A stretch of 64,000 bases of DNA, from contig JAJEKB010021317.1 of the NCBI GenBank assembly GCA_022393335.1, forward strand, positions 218,502 through 282,501. The letters are read 5' to 3'. This stretch comes from Macrotrachela quadricornifera (Eukaryota > Rotifera > Eurotatoria > Philodinida > Philodinidae). The notes under the pieces were generated by a model. That model did no database searches. It was not told the DNA's origin and was given only the letters and a program-made list of their open reading frames with translations. A program made the position numbers and the translations under genes. Below, piece by piece: positions 1 through 11,268 of the stretch; position 1 is the stretch's first letter; the number at the start of each line of letters is the position of its first letter.

Positions 1-2
1 TT

Positions 3-2483
3 TTTTTTGATTCAGTATTTCGAGGTATTAGTCAAGTTATGTTTGCAAATAATCCTGTATCAGGTATAATAATAACAATTGGATTATTTATTGGAAAATG
101 GGAATTAGCATTATATGGTTTACTTGGAACATGTGTATCAACATTAACAGCTCATATATTTGGATTTAATTATAGTGCAATTCGTGCTGGTTTATATGGT
201 TATAATGGATGTTTAACAGCTATGGGAATATCTTATTTTAGTTATTCTCATTCTCCTCAATTAATTCCTCCTATTATAATAATGAGTATGTTTTCAACAA
301 TATTTGCCACAGCAATTGGTAAAATTCTTGTTCAAAGACTTGGACTTTCACCATTTACATTTAGTTTTCAAATATGTACTTGGATATGGCTTCTTGGTGC
401 ATTAAAATATCGTTATTTTTTCATAGATGGTACAATATTATCTCCTGGTTTATTAAAAACAGAAATTATAAAACCTGTTTTATCAAATGTATCATTTCCT
501 GGTTATTCAGCAAAAGATAATTTTGTTGGTTTTTTTGCAAGTATTGCTCAAGTTTATTTTATTGATAATCCATATACAGGTGCAATTATTCTTATTGGTG
601 TTTGTGTTTGTTCTCGAATTCTTTCATTTTTTGCTTTATTTGGTGCAGTAACAGCTCAATTAACTGCAGCTTATTTATTAGGATTACCATCAACAGCAAT
701 TCATGCTGGATTATGGGGTTTTAATTCTGTTTTAACATGTCAAGCATTAGGTGGAATGTTTTATGTACTTCATGGTTATAGAATATGGTTATTTACATTA
801 TATGGTTCAATAATGACAGTACTTCTTCAAGCAGCTGTTTCAGCTTTTCTTTCTCCAGTTGGAATGCCAACATTAACATTTCCATTTACAGTTATTTGTT
901 GGATATTTTGTTTAATTGCTGGTTCAAAACAGCTTATTGCTGTTAAAATAACAGCTGTTAGTATACCTGAAGATCATTATCGTCGATTTCGTTTATCTCA
1001 ATTAATTAAAACTCAATTTAAATTTTTTAGACATTTAACACATTTTTCATCATCACATAATGAAGATATAACATGGGAAGAACTTTCAAAAATAAAAGAA
1101 TTACTTGTTCCTATATTAATATGTTCATATGTTTATCAAAATGATATTAAAAATCTTAAATTATTAATTAAACAAAAAGCTAATATTCATTTAACTGATC
1201 ATAATTTACGTAGTGCATTACATATAAGTGTTTCACAAGGAAATATTGAAATAACAAAATGGCTTATTAAAAAACAACATGTAAATGTAAATATAGTTGA
1301 TAAATTTGGTAATACACCATTATTTGATGCATTATGGAATGGACATTTTCATTTACTTCCATATCTTTTTTCTCATGGTGCACGATTACCAGCACCAAAA
1401 TTAAAAGAATTATCATTTTATCTTAATGCATTTATTTATGAAAGAAGTTTGGAATCAATTCAATGTTTACTTTCATGTGGATTTAATCCAAATACAAGTG
1501 ATTATGATGGAAGAAATGCTTTACATATAGCAGTTATAACTAATCAATATGATATAGTACGTTATTTAGTTGAAGAATTTCCTGTTTGGCTTGATATACC
1601 TGATTATTATCGTCAAACAGCTATTGATTATGCATTAAGATTATCTGATTTAACTATTGCTAATTATTTAATACAAAAAAGAGATAATAATCATTCACCT
1701 TTACATATAACAGTTAATCATAAAGCATTAATAGAAGATTTTTTAGAAAAAATTAATGCAAAAGAAAAAGAAATTAATAATAAAGATTTTTTAATGAGTA
1801 TGGATGAAAGTTTATTTCCAGCTATATTCTGTATGATTGCAGTTCAAGAAGATATGAATGCAATGGAAAATTTCTTAAAAGAATTTCCTCACTTTAATCC
1901 TCTTGAATGTGTTGATTATGATTTTCGTACTGTAGCACATATTGCTGCTGCTGACGGTCAAATTGATACTATTAAATTTTTATTTCAACGATCACAAAAT
2001 TCGGAATTTCAAAGAATAATGATTCGTGAAGATCGATGGGGTATAACACCTTTAGATGAAGCATATAGATATGGACATAAACATATTTCAGATTTTATCA
2101 ATCAGAATATTAATATTCAAACAAATCATCTATATCAATCAACACAAATTTCATTAGAAACAAATGTTACTTTTCATCTTTTACACAAATGGAAAAAAAA
2201 ATATCTTTTTTCTATATTAGCTTCATTAGGTGAAGCTGAAAGAATTGATGCATTATATGCTCGAGATTATTTTGTTCAAACAGATCTTTATACAGATTAT
2301 CACGGTCGAACACCAATGCATTTTGCTGCAGCTAATGGACATATCAATGTTATACAAGTACTTATTAAATATAAATATCAAGGTGTGAAATATTCGGATA
2401 GATGGGCTAATTATCCAATTGATGAAGCTCGAAAAAAGGGATTTCATGAAATTGTTCAATTATTGGAACAATTTGAACTATAA
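3..2483 (+). CDS. Urea transporter (UT/SLC14-type) fused to ankyrin repeats, 5' partial
   Basis: This is a urea channel of the UT family joined to a long ankyrin tail, expected in a membrane with the ankyrins in the cytosol. The first ATG in view is at 39, but the frame stays open to base 3 and reads D-S-V-F-R-G-I-S-Q-V before it, which matches the conserved UT lead-in, so the true start lies upstream of the window. Numbering from that Met, NNPVSG is at 4-9, the first UT half runs to about 150 and the second to about 300. The second half keeps the MPTLTFPF form of the LPxxTxPF urea-filter signature at 276-283. The first half reads LSPFTFSF (103-110), with Ser where both Pro are usual. Residues about 368-814 are ankyrin repeats. 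The last repeats have a GRTPMHFAAANGH and DRW..YPIDEA style resembling the tail of kidney-type glutaminase. No intron is visible in 2.4 kb. Confidence 0.88.
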   Translation, partial: FFDSVFRGISQVMFANNPVSGIIITIGLFIGKWELALYGLLGTCVSTLTAHIFGFNYSAIRAGLYGYNGCLTAMGISYFSYSHSPQLIPPIIIMSMFSTIFATAIGKILVQRLGLSPFTFSFQICTWIWLLGALKYRYFFIDGTILSPGLLKTEIIKPVLSNVSFPGYSAKDNFVGFFASIAQVYFIDNPYTGAIILIGVCVCSRILSFFALFGAVTAQLTAAYLLGLPSTAIHAGLWGFNSVLTCQALGGMFYVLHGYRIWLFTLYGSIMTVLLQAAVSAFLSPVGMPTLTFPFTVICWIFCLIAGSKQLIAVKITAVSIPEDHYRRFRLSQLIKTQFKFFRHLTHFSSSHNEDITWEELSKIKELLVPILICSYVYQNDIKNLKLLIKQKANIHLTDHNLRSALHISVSQGNIEITKWLIKKQHVNVNIVDKFGNTPLFDALWNGHFHLLPYLFSHGARLPAPKLKELSFYLNAFIYERSLESIQCLLSCGFNPNTSDYDGRNALHIAVITNQYDIVRYLVEEFPVWLDIPDYYRQTAIDYALRLSDLTIANYLIQKRDNNHSPLHITVNHKALIEDFLEKINAKEKEINNKDFLMSMDESLFPAIFCMIAVQEDMNAMENFLKEFPHFNPLECVDYDFRTVAHIAAADGQIDTIKFLFQRSQNSEFQRIMIREDRWGITPLDEAYRYGHKHISDFINQNINIQTNHLYQSTQISLETNVTFHLLHKWKKKYLFSILASLGEAERIDALYARDYFVQTDLYTDYHGRTPMHFAAANGHINVIQVLIKYKYQGVKYSDRWANYPIDEARKKGFHEIVQLLEQFEL

Positions 2484-2487
2484 TAAA
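2482..2487 (+). promoter_or_regulatory. AATAAA polyadenylation signal overlapping the urea-transporter stop
   Basis: AATAAA begins on the second base of the TAA stop at 2481-2483, giving a very short 3' UTR. The hexamer is seen directly; its use is inferred. Confidence 0.5.
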
Positions 2488-2829
2488 CAATTTTTATTTT
2501 TATTAAACTTTATTTTTTTTTTCTAACAATAAATAAATTCGGAATAAAAACCACTAAAAATTGATTTTATTTCAAGCATCTTAGATTTTTTTAAATATAA
2601 TACCTAAAATAAAAGTTCATGTGAAGGTATCGGTTTCAATCAATAGAAAACAATATTTCGATATATCAATTATTAATGGATAAGGAGCAGGATAAATGGT
2701 TCTCTCAATATTTTCACTATAACTTCCTCAAATTTCATCTAATTAGACTATTTTTTTTTTGAAAAAAGCATCCTTTTAAGCTCTACGAAATAGTATTCTT
2801 TTTATAAATGTAAATAGTTTCTATCATTT
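2484..2829. other. AT-rich intergenic stretch, nothing recognised
   Basis: Short homopolymer runs and no coherent reading frame. It separates the urea-transporter gene from a transposase relic. Confidence 0.6.
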
Positions 2830-3680
2830 TGAGAAACTCGATACAATCGATTAGTTCACCTTGAACAATTTTCAAAGGCAACTGATTCAAGAATTTTCTT
2901 CACCGACGATTTTAATTATTGAATCAATGTTGCTTTTGACATTTGCATTGACAAGTTCATCCCAAATTGCATAGTTCAAGGATTCAAATTGAGGCTGTTT
3001 GGAGGCCAATGATCCTTGTCAATAAATGACGGAAAATCGCTCAACACCATTGTTGTGATAAATGATGCGAATGAGGTTTGTCGCTATCCTGTTGAAAGAC
3101 GTAGTCACTACCAAAAACTTGATTCCCGGGTTTCAATGCAATGGGAAGCATTTTTTCCATATAAACAGAATGATTAACTATTCTTTCATTGAAGATTACG
3201 AGGGAACTGACACACTTCGAACAGACACATAATCGAATCATTACTTTCTGAGGAAACTGTCGTTTCTGCTTGATACCATCTTGTTGATCGGTATCTGTAC
3301 GATTGACTGCTTGCACTCGGCCGTTCTGAATATTATAGGCACCATCGATGTCAAAGTACTTCTCATCCAAAACATAAATTTTCATTGTTTTCTCTTTTCA
3401 AATTGCGTTCCAGCCCAGTTTGCGAATATATTTTGTTTGACCTTTTGATCATCGGAAAGTAATGGTTCGATTACTTGCTTATCGAGCTAATATTCTTTTG
3501 TTTTTTCGGTATAAACGATGTTTTACTTTTTGAATATCCATCTTCATTCTAACCAAACGCGAATCGTCTAATGTACTTGATAATGTGATAGAACCAGATT
3601 GACGAATCATGTGGCACCATATTTTGATTGTTGTTAAACCAAGACTACCGTTTAAATCATCAAATTTTTTTATTTAAGTA
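2830..3680 (-). pseudogene. Decayed Tc1/mariner (IS630-like) transposase
   Basis: Reading the minus strand from about 3680 down, pieces of one transposase follow in order across several frames. First is a helix-turn-helix remnant (TTIKIWCHMIRQSGSI) followed by IQKVKHRL, then QNIFANWAG. Next is the DDE core: VLDEKYFDIDG, a QKVMI strand, FQQDSDKPHSHH, and finally DKDHWPPNSLNLNP with YAIWDEL. These match the DDE_3 fold of Tc1/mariner elements, including the three acidic positions. The longest unbroken piece is only 3041-3385, with stops and frameshifts on both sides, so it cannot make a working transposase. I could not identify terminal inverted repeats. Boundaries are approximate. Confidence 0.78.
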
Positions 3681-4189
3681 TCGTCATTTTGTTATTTTGA
3701 AAGGCTTTACTTTTCTTAATTTGAAATCTCAGATGTACTATGTCTTTACGTAACGAGTGACCAGATTTGTAGAGCTTGAAACGGGCATTTCTTTTCAAAT
3801 AAAAGATTAGTACAGCCGAATAAAAATTGAGAAAGATATCTTCAAAAGTACTTTCCTTTGAATTATTCCAAAATTTTTTTTTGTTACCTTTGGACGTGAT
3901 TAGAATACTACACGTGTATACTTTTTCACACCCGTACCTGTAATCACAATTCACAATATAAGTTTAGGACTGTATTTAACTTGATTCAATAAGAATAAAA
4001 AAGACAATATCTCTGTCACGATCAAAAATAGTTGACTAGGCTCATTAAAGACTCTTTCACGTACTGCTGAACTGGCTAGAATCGATAATAAATTCAAGGC
4101 CAAACAAGATAATAGCTTGTAAATGATTGAATGATCTTGTCGCCGGTTTAATATATTATCTTCTGAAAAAAAACATTTGTTTTCATATA
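3681..4189. other. AT-rich spacer between two transposon relics
   Basis: An open frame of 94 codons lies at 3670-3954 on the minus strand but shows no recognisable motif. Nothing else is visible. Confidence 0.5.
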
Positions 4190-5868
4190 ATCATGTATTT
4201 CATCAAGTGGATCAAAATCCTCTTCATTTGATGAACCTTTAGCTTTTCCACTAAATGATCTTAATCCGTCATTGAAAATTAATTCCATAGTTCATCATCG
4301 GTTATTCTTTTTTTCTGCTGAAGAAGATGTACTTGCTACAGGTGAAGCCAATTCAGCAACTTCTTGGTTAATATTCAATGTTTTCAGCATTGCACGAACA
4401 CTTTTTTAAATTTATACTGAAAATCTATTGTGCTCACATATAAATTTTTAGTTTTTGGATGCAAAAAAAAAGTAACAATGTGATGGAGATCAGATGATCA
4501 AATTTTTTCATCAAGTTTATCCAATAAAATCTTTGTTAAATTGTGTACTTGCTAATAATTCACCGGGTTGTGATTCAAATGAATCTTTATATTTTTTGAA
4601 TTAGGGTACTACGAAATGTAATGTTGAAGTACTATCAGCAGAGAGGACTTCACCACCTATTTTAAAAATTGATAGGATGTTACATATTTCAGTTAACAAT
4701 TTTGAATCACTATTATCAAGATAAAATATTTCTTCGTGATCATTCAAAATAGGTTCGACTTTTGTGAAATTAATTGATGTGAAGTTTAGCATCTCACAAA
4801 TTGAGTTCCATCGAGTGACAACATCGTGCTTCAATGTAGTCGAAAGAACATTTTGCAATTCGCATCTATTAAAATGCGAGGCTAATTCTCAAGATGATAT
4901 GATTAATAAATCAATTGTAAAGCAGTTTTCGATTGTATGTTCAATGGCTTAGTTCATAAAGTGACATACACATCTAATATGAGCTTCGGGCTTAAGCGCA
5001 CTAATTTAGTTTGATCCATTATCCGTAGAGAAAATAATGTGAAAATCAGATGATTTAAGACCATACGATTCTAATGTATTTGAAACTGATTTCCAAGTAT
5101 TTTCTAACATAAAAAACCTACTAAATTTTGAAAAGCAAAGGCAACGTGTAAAGGGATATTTATAGTCAAATAATTATCTGATGTATACTTATTTTTTCAA
5201 TAATCTCACATAACTCCAATTAGCTTAATGTTTTCAATATTATTTTTCAAAGAAACCATCAATTTTTTTCTTTCATCTATCAAAAAAACCAAAATATATT
5301 CCTAACGATTGTTTAAATATAGCAAAAAATACAGATTGTAAACGTCGAGATATTATTGTTGGATCTGGTAAAATATCTGAAATTTTAACTTGGTGATCAC
5401 TTGAATGACCAATAACCAGTAAAGTTTGAGCTAGTGTTAGAAAACCACGTTCATTAACAGAATTAAATGATCTCATATCGAATGAACAAAACGTTACTCA
5501 CCCATCTAATATTTTCTTCTTGTGTCCAGACGAAACTTTATCCTGTTTCTCATCTGTGAAATCAATTTTAATCTTAGGTGTCACAACAGGCTTTACTTTA
5601 CAATTCTCATGATGAAATTTCAGTGTTATGGAACCAGTTCTCTGTGAACCATAAGTGAAAAGAGTTTTATATTGAATACATATTACAAAGGTAATCATAT
5701 TTTCTTTTTCGTCTACCACCCAACAGTAGCAGTTGCTGGCTTACTACAAACTTTGTATTCACCATTATCTAGTTTTTTTTTAATTAAATCTTCACCGATT
5801 GTAGACATAGTTGATATATCAAAATCTAGAAAAGTGCTTGCCGGGCTATCATAACTTAATGTTAGAGC
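4190..5868 (-). pseudogene. Decayed hAT-family transposase with BED zinc finger
   Basis: Minus-strand fragments follow hAT order. Near 5820-5720 is an N-terminus (MSTIGEDLIKKKLDNGEYKV), then across a frameshift a BED finger: VDEKENMITF, a C-to-I change at the first Cys position (FVICIQYKT), LTLKF-type spacing and HHENC, at about 5719-5590. At 5476-5273 is RSFNSVNERGFLTLAQTLL followed by DILPDPTIISRRL, the region after the finger in Hermes-like transposases. At 4858-4601 is DVVTRWNSICEML through LSADSTSTLHFVVP, the conserved RW motif and following helix. A VAELASPVASTSSS linker near 4330-4350 leads to the dimerisation domain. Stops and frameshifts separate the blocks. The element is dead; I saw no clear inverted ends or 8 bp target duplication. 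Confidence 0.8.
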
Positions 5869-6977
5869 CAATTAAGCACGTGAACAAGGATGTCATTATT
5901 AAATGATAACGTTTAAATAGTTTTTCTACACTCGATACACGAGTTGCAGTACTCTATTTTATACGTCAACACTTCACCACGACTGAAATTACTGTGTCGA
6001 AGATACGAACACAACTGAATCGCAGCGAACGTAATCTCTTCCTTGTGCTTAAAAAAATAGTGGTATGGATTTTCTTCTTTTTTCGGATGTACCTTGTATT
6101 TTAAAGATTTCTTTTTCGAAAATCAATGAAAATTGAATTAAAAGATGATATTTGCAATCAACTCGACGAGCTCTATCAAACTATATATAAAAAAAAGAAA
6201 TTTAATTTTTTACTCGATTTTTAGATTTAGTACACTTTACACAATTCAATTAAATAACGGCTATATTAGCGATAACAAGCGTCCTCGCTACCGTTTTTCT
6301 CTCTCTTCTTTACTACATCAATTTTAAAGACATTTTTTCTTCTTTCCACTCATATAGTGTTTTGTGCTTCGTCATTTCATGCTCTGTTTTTTCGATAAAG
6401 AATGTTATCTTTGATACTATTCTTGCTCTCTTTTTTTTGTTCTTCTTATATATGTGCGTTTTATTCGGTTAGCAGTTAATCCTTCCCTTTTTGCTTTTTT
6501 TTTGTAGTTTTTTCTTTTATTCGAATACATTCGTTACGATGGAGTTTCTCTTGTTATTTGCACTACAGTTTTGAATGTAATTTGTTATTCTACGATTTGA
6601 ACTAAATAAAAATCGATTATTCGGAATGATGAATATTCATTATGCAAATCAAAGCCGAGTGTAAAGCGTGTCAATTGAGATACAAAAGATCGGCAGTTTC
6701 ATGACCTTTGTAAATTTAGACAATAAAGGATTTATGTCACATGAATTTTCATAGAATCTTAATATGATATAATAGTTGATTTATGTCATTCAATAGAGAA
6801 TTTAATCCTAAACAAAACTATAATATTGACTTAGAGTTAAAATAAAAAGATTATTATAAATACTTCAGCATACTCTTCATTAGATATTTATCAACGATCA
6901 TATCAAGATAATCTCAAAGGTCAGTGAAAATGTTTTTTTTTCAAGATCGATATGACTGTCTCATGAAAAAAACGTTC
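5869..6977. other. AT-rich non-coding stretch
   Basis: Pyrimidine-rich runs around 6330-6500 and no convincing gene or element end. Confidence 0.5.
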
Positions 6978-7215
6978 AAAAGTAGTCCATCTTTTTTGGC
7001 ACCATATTTTGCTTCTAAGTGGCAAACCTATAGACTAGGAAAAGTCTAAGAGGACATGATCGCATACTGTCACTTGGCTGAGATATTCAAATTTTGAGTA
7101 AAATTTATATATTTTAGGCAACTTACAGTATGGGATCATACCCTCTTAGACCATTTCTAATCTATAGGCTTGCCACTTATGAACAAAATATAAGACTAAA
7201 AGCAATAGATCATCT
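6978..7215. repeat. Foldback/MITE-like inverted repeat, about 240 bp
   Basis: The left arm (about 6978-7067), containing AAGTGGCAAACCTATAGACT, is mirrored with a few mismatches by the right arm (about 7127-7215). A spacer of about 60 bp lies between. Mismatch level suggests an old non-autonomous DNA element. No target duplication was identified. Confidence 0.75.
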
Positions 7216-7870
7216 CATACAATTCTCTCGTCAGCGAAAGGGTTACGTCGTTCTGAGTTTTATGAAAAAGTAAAACTAATGACCTTAATTAAAAATTATT
7301 TTTTTCAAACTAATAGAGTCAATTTACCAGTTAATACGAACTAAATAAAATGTTAGGAGACTGAAACGATGTGCACTCTATTCCTGGTCTATTTAAAAAT
7401 CTATAGACTAGGTATACGCCAGTCCCAGACAAACTAAGTATCCAGTTAATTGGAGCTGATGTGCATCTACTATAGGCGATTTTTTCCATGGGACAATCAT
7501 GTCAGAATACATTCATTGCAGTTCACAATTGAAGCATTTGATATTGATAATTTCTCCATTTATTATTTTTGATTATTTGCATTTATTCATAGTTAATTAG
7601 TAAAGATTAAATTCTGTTCTCGTTTAGTCTCCTAAATTAAGTGTGAATTTATCCAATGAATTTTTATCTTTCGTTAATTCATCAAAAATTACTCGAAAGA
7701 TTATAAAATAATTTTGATTGCACATTGTAACTAAGAGTGTTGCTTTACCTTTACTTTATGAAATAACTATAAAGATTATCTTTATCTTTATTTCTTTATC
7801 TGTATTTTATAAAGATAAAGATAAAGATAATCTTTATTTGTAAAAATAAAGTTAAAATAAAGAATAAAGA
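7216..7870. other. AT-rich spacer ending in a (TTTATC)/(GATAAA) simple repeat
   Basis: From about 7760 to 7865, runs of TTTATC switch to their complement (AAAGATAAAGATAAAG), making an imperfect simple-repeat hairpin. The rest is unremarkable. Confidence 0.6.
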
Positions 7871-8133
7871 ACCCATGTGGTGAAAACCGGAGAAAAACCG
7901 GCGGTTTTACCGGTCCGGTTACCGGCTACCGTCCAGCAGAAAACCGGGCGGTTTTTCCGGTAAACCGCGGTATTTTCGATTAACCGCCACTTTTTTCCGG
8001 TAAACCGCGGTGTTTTTTTGTGAACCGCTATTTATTTTCGGTTTACCGCGGTAAACCGCCGGTTTTATCTAATTTACCGGCTCCCTAATGGTAAAACCGC
8101 GGTTTACCGCTAAAAATGAACCGGTTTTTGTGA
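7871..8133. repeat. GC-rich palindromic island built from AAACCGCGGTTT-type words
   Basis: About 260 bp made almost wholly of variants of GGTAAACCGCGGT, AAACCGGCGGTTTT and CCGGTAAACCG in both orientations. It is self-complementary at many registers and sharply richer in GC and CpG than its surroundings. No reading frame is supported. It looks like an element that expanded through a short palindromic unit. Confidence 0.85.
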
Positions 8134-8159
8134 CATGGGAATGATTGTTGTAAGTTCTC

Positions 8160-9285
8160 CTGGCAGTAGTCAGAATCTTATTCTCGAAATTAATTCTGTG
8201 CTTTCACATTTCTTGGTAAGTACTGCCCATTTCTCCTTATTGCAGAAGCAAAGCCTTTGAGAACACACATAGATCCTCAACTGCTATTATGAAGGTACTC
8301 TTAGATTCTCAAATACTATATATTGAGAATGCTCTTATGTCATGAAATGGTATGTTTTAGAGTAATCCCAGGTCTTTAATAACTACCCGCTTGACTATAG
8401 TCAGAATCTTAATCCAGAAAATCACTGTATGTTGATCCAAAGGGTAGTAGTTTGATTCTACAGACAAAGGATCTAGTGGATCGTCTTGATCAACGCTGCG
8501 TGTAATGATGGAATTCGTTGAAATTAATCGCATTGGATTTAAAGTAAAAGTTCTTTTTAAAAACAGCCTGTCAGCATGTTGTCATCTTTTAGGTATAAGC
8601 TTCTGTATCAGTTTTCCAATTGAGAAGAATAGTTCTATGAGATAGCTTTTAATTGATATATATATTGTTTGTATATTAATGATTTATTTATTTTGTTCAA
8701 ACTAATAGCATGAATCGAGCGGATCCACTACCTTCCTTGACTGTAGATTCAAACTACTCCCCTGCGGATAAAGACACAGAGTTTTTCTTGATTAAGATCC
8801 TGACTACAGTGAAGGGGATCGCTGAGGACGATCTGCGAGCACTCTATAACATAGCTCATGAGAACTAAAAGATGTCGTCAAAATGTACTACCTGATTACC
8901 TAGGTATACTCCCGTAATATAGCATCCGAGGACCTAAAATTAGTTCCATAATCTATCACTTGAGGACTTAAAGATGCTCCCATAACATAGCACATAAGCA
9001 TTTTAGGATGGTCCTCAAATATAGCACTTGTGAACCCAAGAACACCATCATAATATAGTAGTTGAGGGCCCAAGGACACCTCCACAATAGAGTGGTTAAG
9101 AACATGGGTTACTCCATAATATAGTGCTTGAGCAACTAAAGATATCTGCATAATTTAGCTATCGAGGACTTAAGGGTAGTCAATAGCCTTTTTTTCTGTA
9201 AAAGTGGGTCGAACAGCTCCTGTGGACAAAGATGCAAGCAGACAGTTAAATTCGGGACTAAATTCTTGCCTACAATCAAGAGAAT
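8160..9285. repeat. Compound repeat block with dispersed 37 bp motif
   Basis: Variants of a motif near GACTGTAGTCAGAATCTTAATCC, followed by GAAATTGACTGTG, occur near 8186 and 8393 on the plus strand and near 8780 and 9236 on the minus strand. The motif recurs near 16096 and 16700, again beside a minisatellite of the same type. This suggests two copies of one composite non-autonomous element. No coding content was found. Confidence 0.6.
8885..9185. repeat. Degenerate minisatellite, unit about 33-35 bp
   Basis: About eight imperfect copies of a unit like CCATAATATAGCACTTGAGG plus ACCTAAAGATGCT. Copy lengths are mostly 32-35 bp with some longer variants. Open frames through it are artefacts of the repeat. 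Confidence 0.75.
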
Positions 9286-9299
9286 TAGGATAAATCAGT

Positions 9300-9644
9300 C
9301 TTTATTCTTTATTATAACGAAACACAAAAACAAAGTAACATCCCTATTTGTAACTACATATTACAGTTAATAGGTAAATATTAATTGATATAATTTTCTA
9401 TGTGATTAAGAGTTTACTATTTCTATTAGATTGAAAAATATTTCTTCAATGTTCAGAGGGCATTTGTAAAACATGCGATGACCCATAATGGTTTCGAAAT
9501 CGGAAAATGATAACATAGATAGATTGAGCCCGGCGAGCTGATCCCACACTGGCCTAAAAGATTGAAGTATAAGAAAGGAATTCCCATTAAAATTGATTTT
9601 ATCAATCTACAATCATCCATATCTTGTGCCAGTAAAAAATCCAA
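9300..9644. other. AT-rich spacer
   Basis: No gene or element recognised. Confidence 0.5.
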
Positions 9645-9861
9645 TTCGGATTAAATATATATCTAAAATGTTAAGATTATATTTTGTAGTCCAAGAAAAA
9701 TAGAACAAATGCAACTTTTCATTTTTATGCCATTATAATTCCATTCTGGGATAATCGAAAATGCATTTATAACGGCATAAATTTGAAAATTGTATTTGTT
9801 CTATTTTTCTTGAATTGCAGGATATAATCTTAATATTTTGGATATATATTTAACCCGAATT
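9645..9861. repeat. Foldback hairpin, arms about 88 bp
   Basis: The left arm (9645-9732), TTCGGATTAAATATATATCT onwards, pairs with the right arm (9773-9861), ending GATATATATTTAACCCGAAT. Arms match well and the spacer is about 40 bp. Probable MITE or foldback element. Confidence 0.8.
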
Positions 9862-11268
9862 AGCCTTTCAGCGGAAAAATATATAGGTCATTGTGATTTA
9901 TCATATTGCCAATTATTATTCTTATTTTTGAGAATAACATTAGAATTGAATAATTTTCAGAAAAATCTTTTTTAGTTTTTTTTAAAAAACATTTATTAAA
10001 TTATTCCAAAAATGAATAATGATGTAATTAATAGAATTATTTTATTCAAAATAAATTTCATTAAATAAAATCTTTCTTATATATATTCTTGTTAACTATT
10101 TTATGCTTAGTCATCGTTTATTCTTTTATTTTTAATAGAAAAAGTTAAATAGAATAAACTTATTGGATAAAATAAACTATTCACTTATACTAATGAGTTA
10201 TAGTCAATTTATTAGTAAAATATCTTCTGTATACAGACAAATTTTTCATGGCGAGGATTAAAAGTTAAAAGATCAGGGTGATTTTAGGTTGTAGAATACT
10301 CCTAAGGATAGGTCATGATAGAGCCTGGTTCTTGAATATCTCTTCTTTTATTTTTCAAAAGTTCCCGTTTTGAAAAATTCTTCAAATCATAGACAAAAAA
10401 ATCACTCATCAAAGTGAAAGATGTAAAATTTTAATTTTAGCAAAGGAAATATTTGATAATTGAACTCTGTGATAATCTATCTGCTATACAATAAAAAAAA
10501 ATTCTCATTTCTATATAAAAATTCGACTTCGAGTTGTCTCAAAAAAATTGGCCTTTATCCAGGGGAAGGGATGAAAGGTTTAATCCATTCGCGACGATAT
10601 GGATATTGCTTTTTCATAATTCGTCAAAGGTTTCATTTCTTTATTTGTAGCAACTGTAGTGCTTCAAAACAATTTTTATCAGCGTTTCTCTTATCAATAT
10701 GAGCTGTGAATATTCTGTTATCAGCAGTAAAAGAATTACCCCCTTTGGGCAAAGTATGACAGAGATATTGAATTTTTTCTACGATAAATGAGCTTTTGGA
10801 CTGTCTTATAGTGGAACCTATCGCCTCGAAAGAATTAAGATGCATCTTAATAGATTATTAGACATTCGCAAGCTGACAGAAGATTCTACATATATGAGAT
10901 TTTATCCTTTCGAAAAGCTCTATAAAATCATATGTGAGAAAAAACTATATTCCAAATAGTTTCAATTATACTCAAGAATAATGATATTCCTTAACTTGTA
11001 ATATTTTTGTGTAAATATGCAATTATCTATTAAGAAATAGTCTCGAATTTATTCAAAATCTTATATATAAAAAGAATTTTCTATGTATGATACAATGCGT
11101 TTTAAAAATTTCTACATTATGAAATATTTAATTTTTCATTTTTGAATAGATCATTTTATCCGATATAATTGTTTAAAAGATGTAATAAGAATTTTATAGG
11201 TGGCTCCTAAGGATATTTATCATTCTTAAACAATATAATTTGAGATTTTCTGTTGTTTTTGTATATTA
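9862..11268. other. AT-rich non-coding stretch
   Basis: Short open frames at 10460-10845 on both strands lack any motif I recognise. No ordered element seen. Confidence 0.45.

Noticed and set aside
8885..9185. CRISPR-like array
   Set aside because: Units are contiguous and degenerate with no unique spacers, and the genome is eukaryotic; it is a minisatellite.
10460..10845. Overlapping frames on both strands as small genes
   Set aside because: No motif, mutually overlapping, and surrounded by decayed repeats.
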